Shown here one piece after another: positions 53,480 through 53,724 of a DNA stretch of 53,724 nucleotides. This stretch comes from Candidatus Nanopelagicaceae bacterium. GTDB lineage: Bacteria > Actinomycetota > Actinomycetes > Nanopelagicales > Nanopelagicaceae. Position numbers and translations under genes: made by a program. Location of the stretch: NCBI GenBank assembly GCA_018883365.1, contig VEQF01000007.1, forward strand, positions 1 to 53,724, written 5' to 3'. Under the pieces are notes generated by a model that was given only the letters and a program-made list of their open reading frames with translations, was not told the origin of the DNA and did not search any database. Each line of letters opens with the position of its first letter. The first letter of the stretch is position 1.

Positions 53480-53724
53480 TTAGCGGGACCTAGTTAAAGC
53501 TCCCATAAGTGTTTCAAGTGGACCTTGTTGGAACTTCTTCAGCCAGTGGGTAGCGAAAAGTACCAATCCAATCCATATGCCAACCGCAAGCAATAGTACT
53601 TGCCATGTCTGCAGCTCCTGGAATAGCCCCAACCCCCACGGACCGAAGATCATGGAAGTAATAACTGATTGCGAAATATAAATAGTCAAAGACATCTTGC
53701 CTGCTGGCTTCATCCACGAAACTA
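53480..53724 (-). CDS. DUF418-family membrane protein, C-terminal part
   Basis: The frame is open to the right window edge (upstream residues VSW precede MKPAGKM), so only the last 81 or so residues are seen. PAGKMSLTIYISQSVITSMIFGPWGLGLF and the final GPLETLMGALTR are the conserved C-terminal features of DUF418 proteins, multi-pass membrane proteins often with acyltransferase-like relatives. Function unknown. Confidence 0.85.
   Translation of the reverse strand, partial: VSWMKPAGKMSLTIYISQSVITSMIFGPWGLGLFQELQTWQVLLLAVGIWIGLVLFATHWLKKFQQGPLETLMGALTRSR

Overview
The window looks like chromosome of a small-genome, mid-GC actinobacterium. The case rests on recO/uppS, a GlnA2-type glutamine synthetase, a DsbA-like protein of the mycothiol-linked nitroreductase family, a stand-alone Lys/Ala/Arg histone-tail protein, tightly packed genes with 1-4 nt stop/start overlaps, and very many leaderless starts. 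A Nanopelagicales (acI)-like freshwater lineage is my best guess; this is inference. I see no rRNA, tRNA, CRISPR array or insertion sequence, and no gene-free stretch over 300 bases.

Layout. 1-5874: minus-strand housekeeping run glyS, dusB, a YdcF-like protein, dgt and dnaG (cut by the left edge). 6000-7204: ZIP metal transporter and Zur-type repressor behind a 25-base palindrome. 7194-9623: recO, uppS, DsbA-like protein and a small unknown protein. 9643-14510: leuA, glnA2, cysE and cysK. leuA and cysK are each preceded by a short leaderless leader peptide (Leu-rich, Cys-rich) whose regulatory codons contain an anti-Shine-Dalgarno complementary to the downstream ribosome binding site. 14584-18459: nadE, panB, an MFS transporter. 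18723-22479: histone-tail protein with terminator, a MarR regulator, a CPBP protease and an M13 peptidase. 22507-29459: a peptide-type ABC importer with a PH-domain gene embedded in opposite orientation. 29619-33456: tgt between two related MFS exporters. 33481-41333: DUF305, GNAT, DinB, an ABC efflux pair driven by an unusual membrane-anchored LuxR protein, gamma-glutamyltransferase, DUF2231, NhaA. 41411-44616: nitroreductase, LLM flavin oxidoreductase, iron-sulfur photolyase. 44617-47644: sulfur/persulfide operon (CsoR/CstR-type repressor, rhodanese lipoprotein, CoA-disulfide reductase-rhodanese, two tandem tiny cysteine proteins, thioredoxin). 47706-53724: DinB, methyltransferase-like membrane protein, VOC dioxygenase, DEAD-box helicase, cation/proton antiporter, small proteins and the C-terminal part of a DUF418 protein.

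How it fits together. Three scattered genes (nitroreductase, LLM oxidoreductase, VOC dioxygenase) carry the same perfect palindrome GTTGAANNTTCAAC exactly 9 bp before the -10 and 15 bp before that hexamer's leaderless start is reached in total; a one-mismatch copy lies before the MarR gene, suggesting one quinone/electrophile-stress regulon. At about 20 starts a TANNNT -10 hexamer lies exactly 6 bases before ATG or GTG, so transcripts begin at the start codon; I used this to choose starts. The most unusual protein is the LuxR-type regulator at 36910-37959, where a histidine-kinase-like membrane sensor is joined directly to the DNA-binding domain with no kinase or receiver between.
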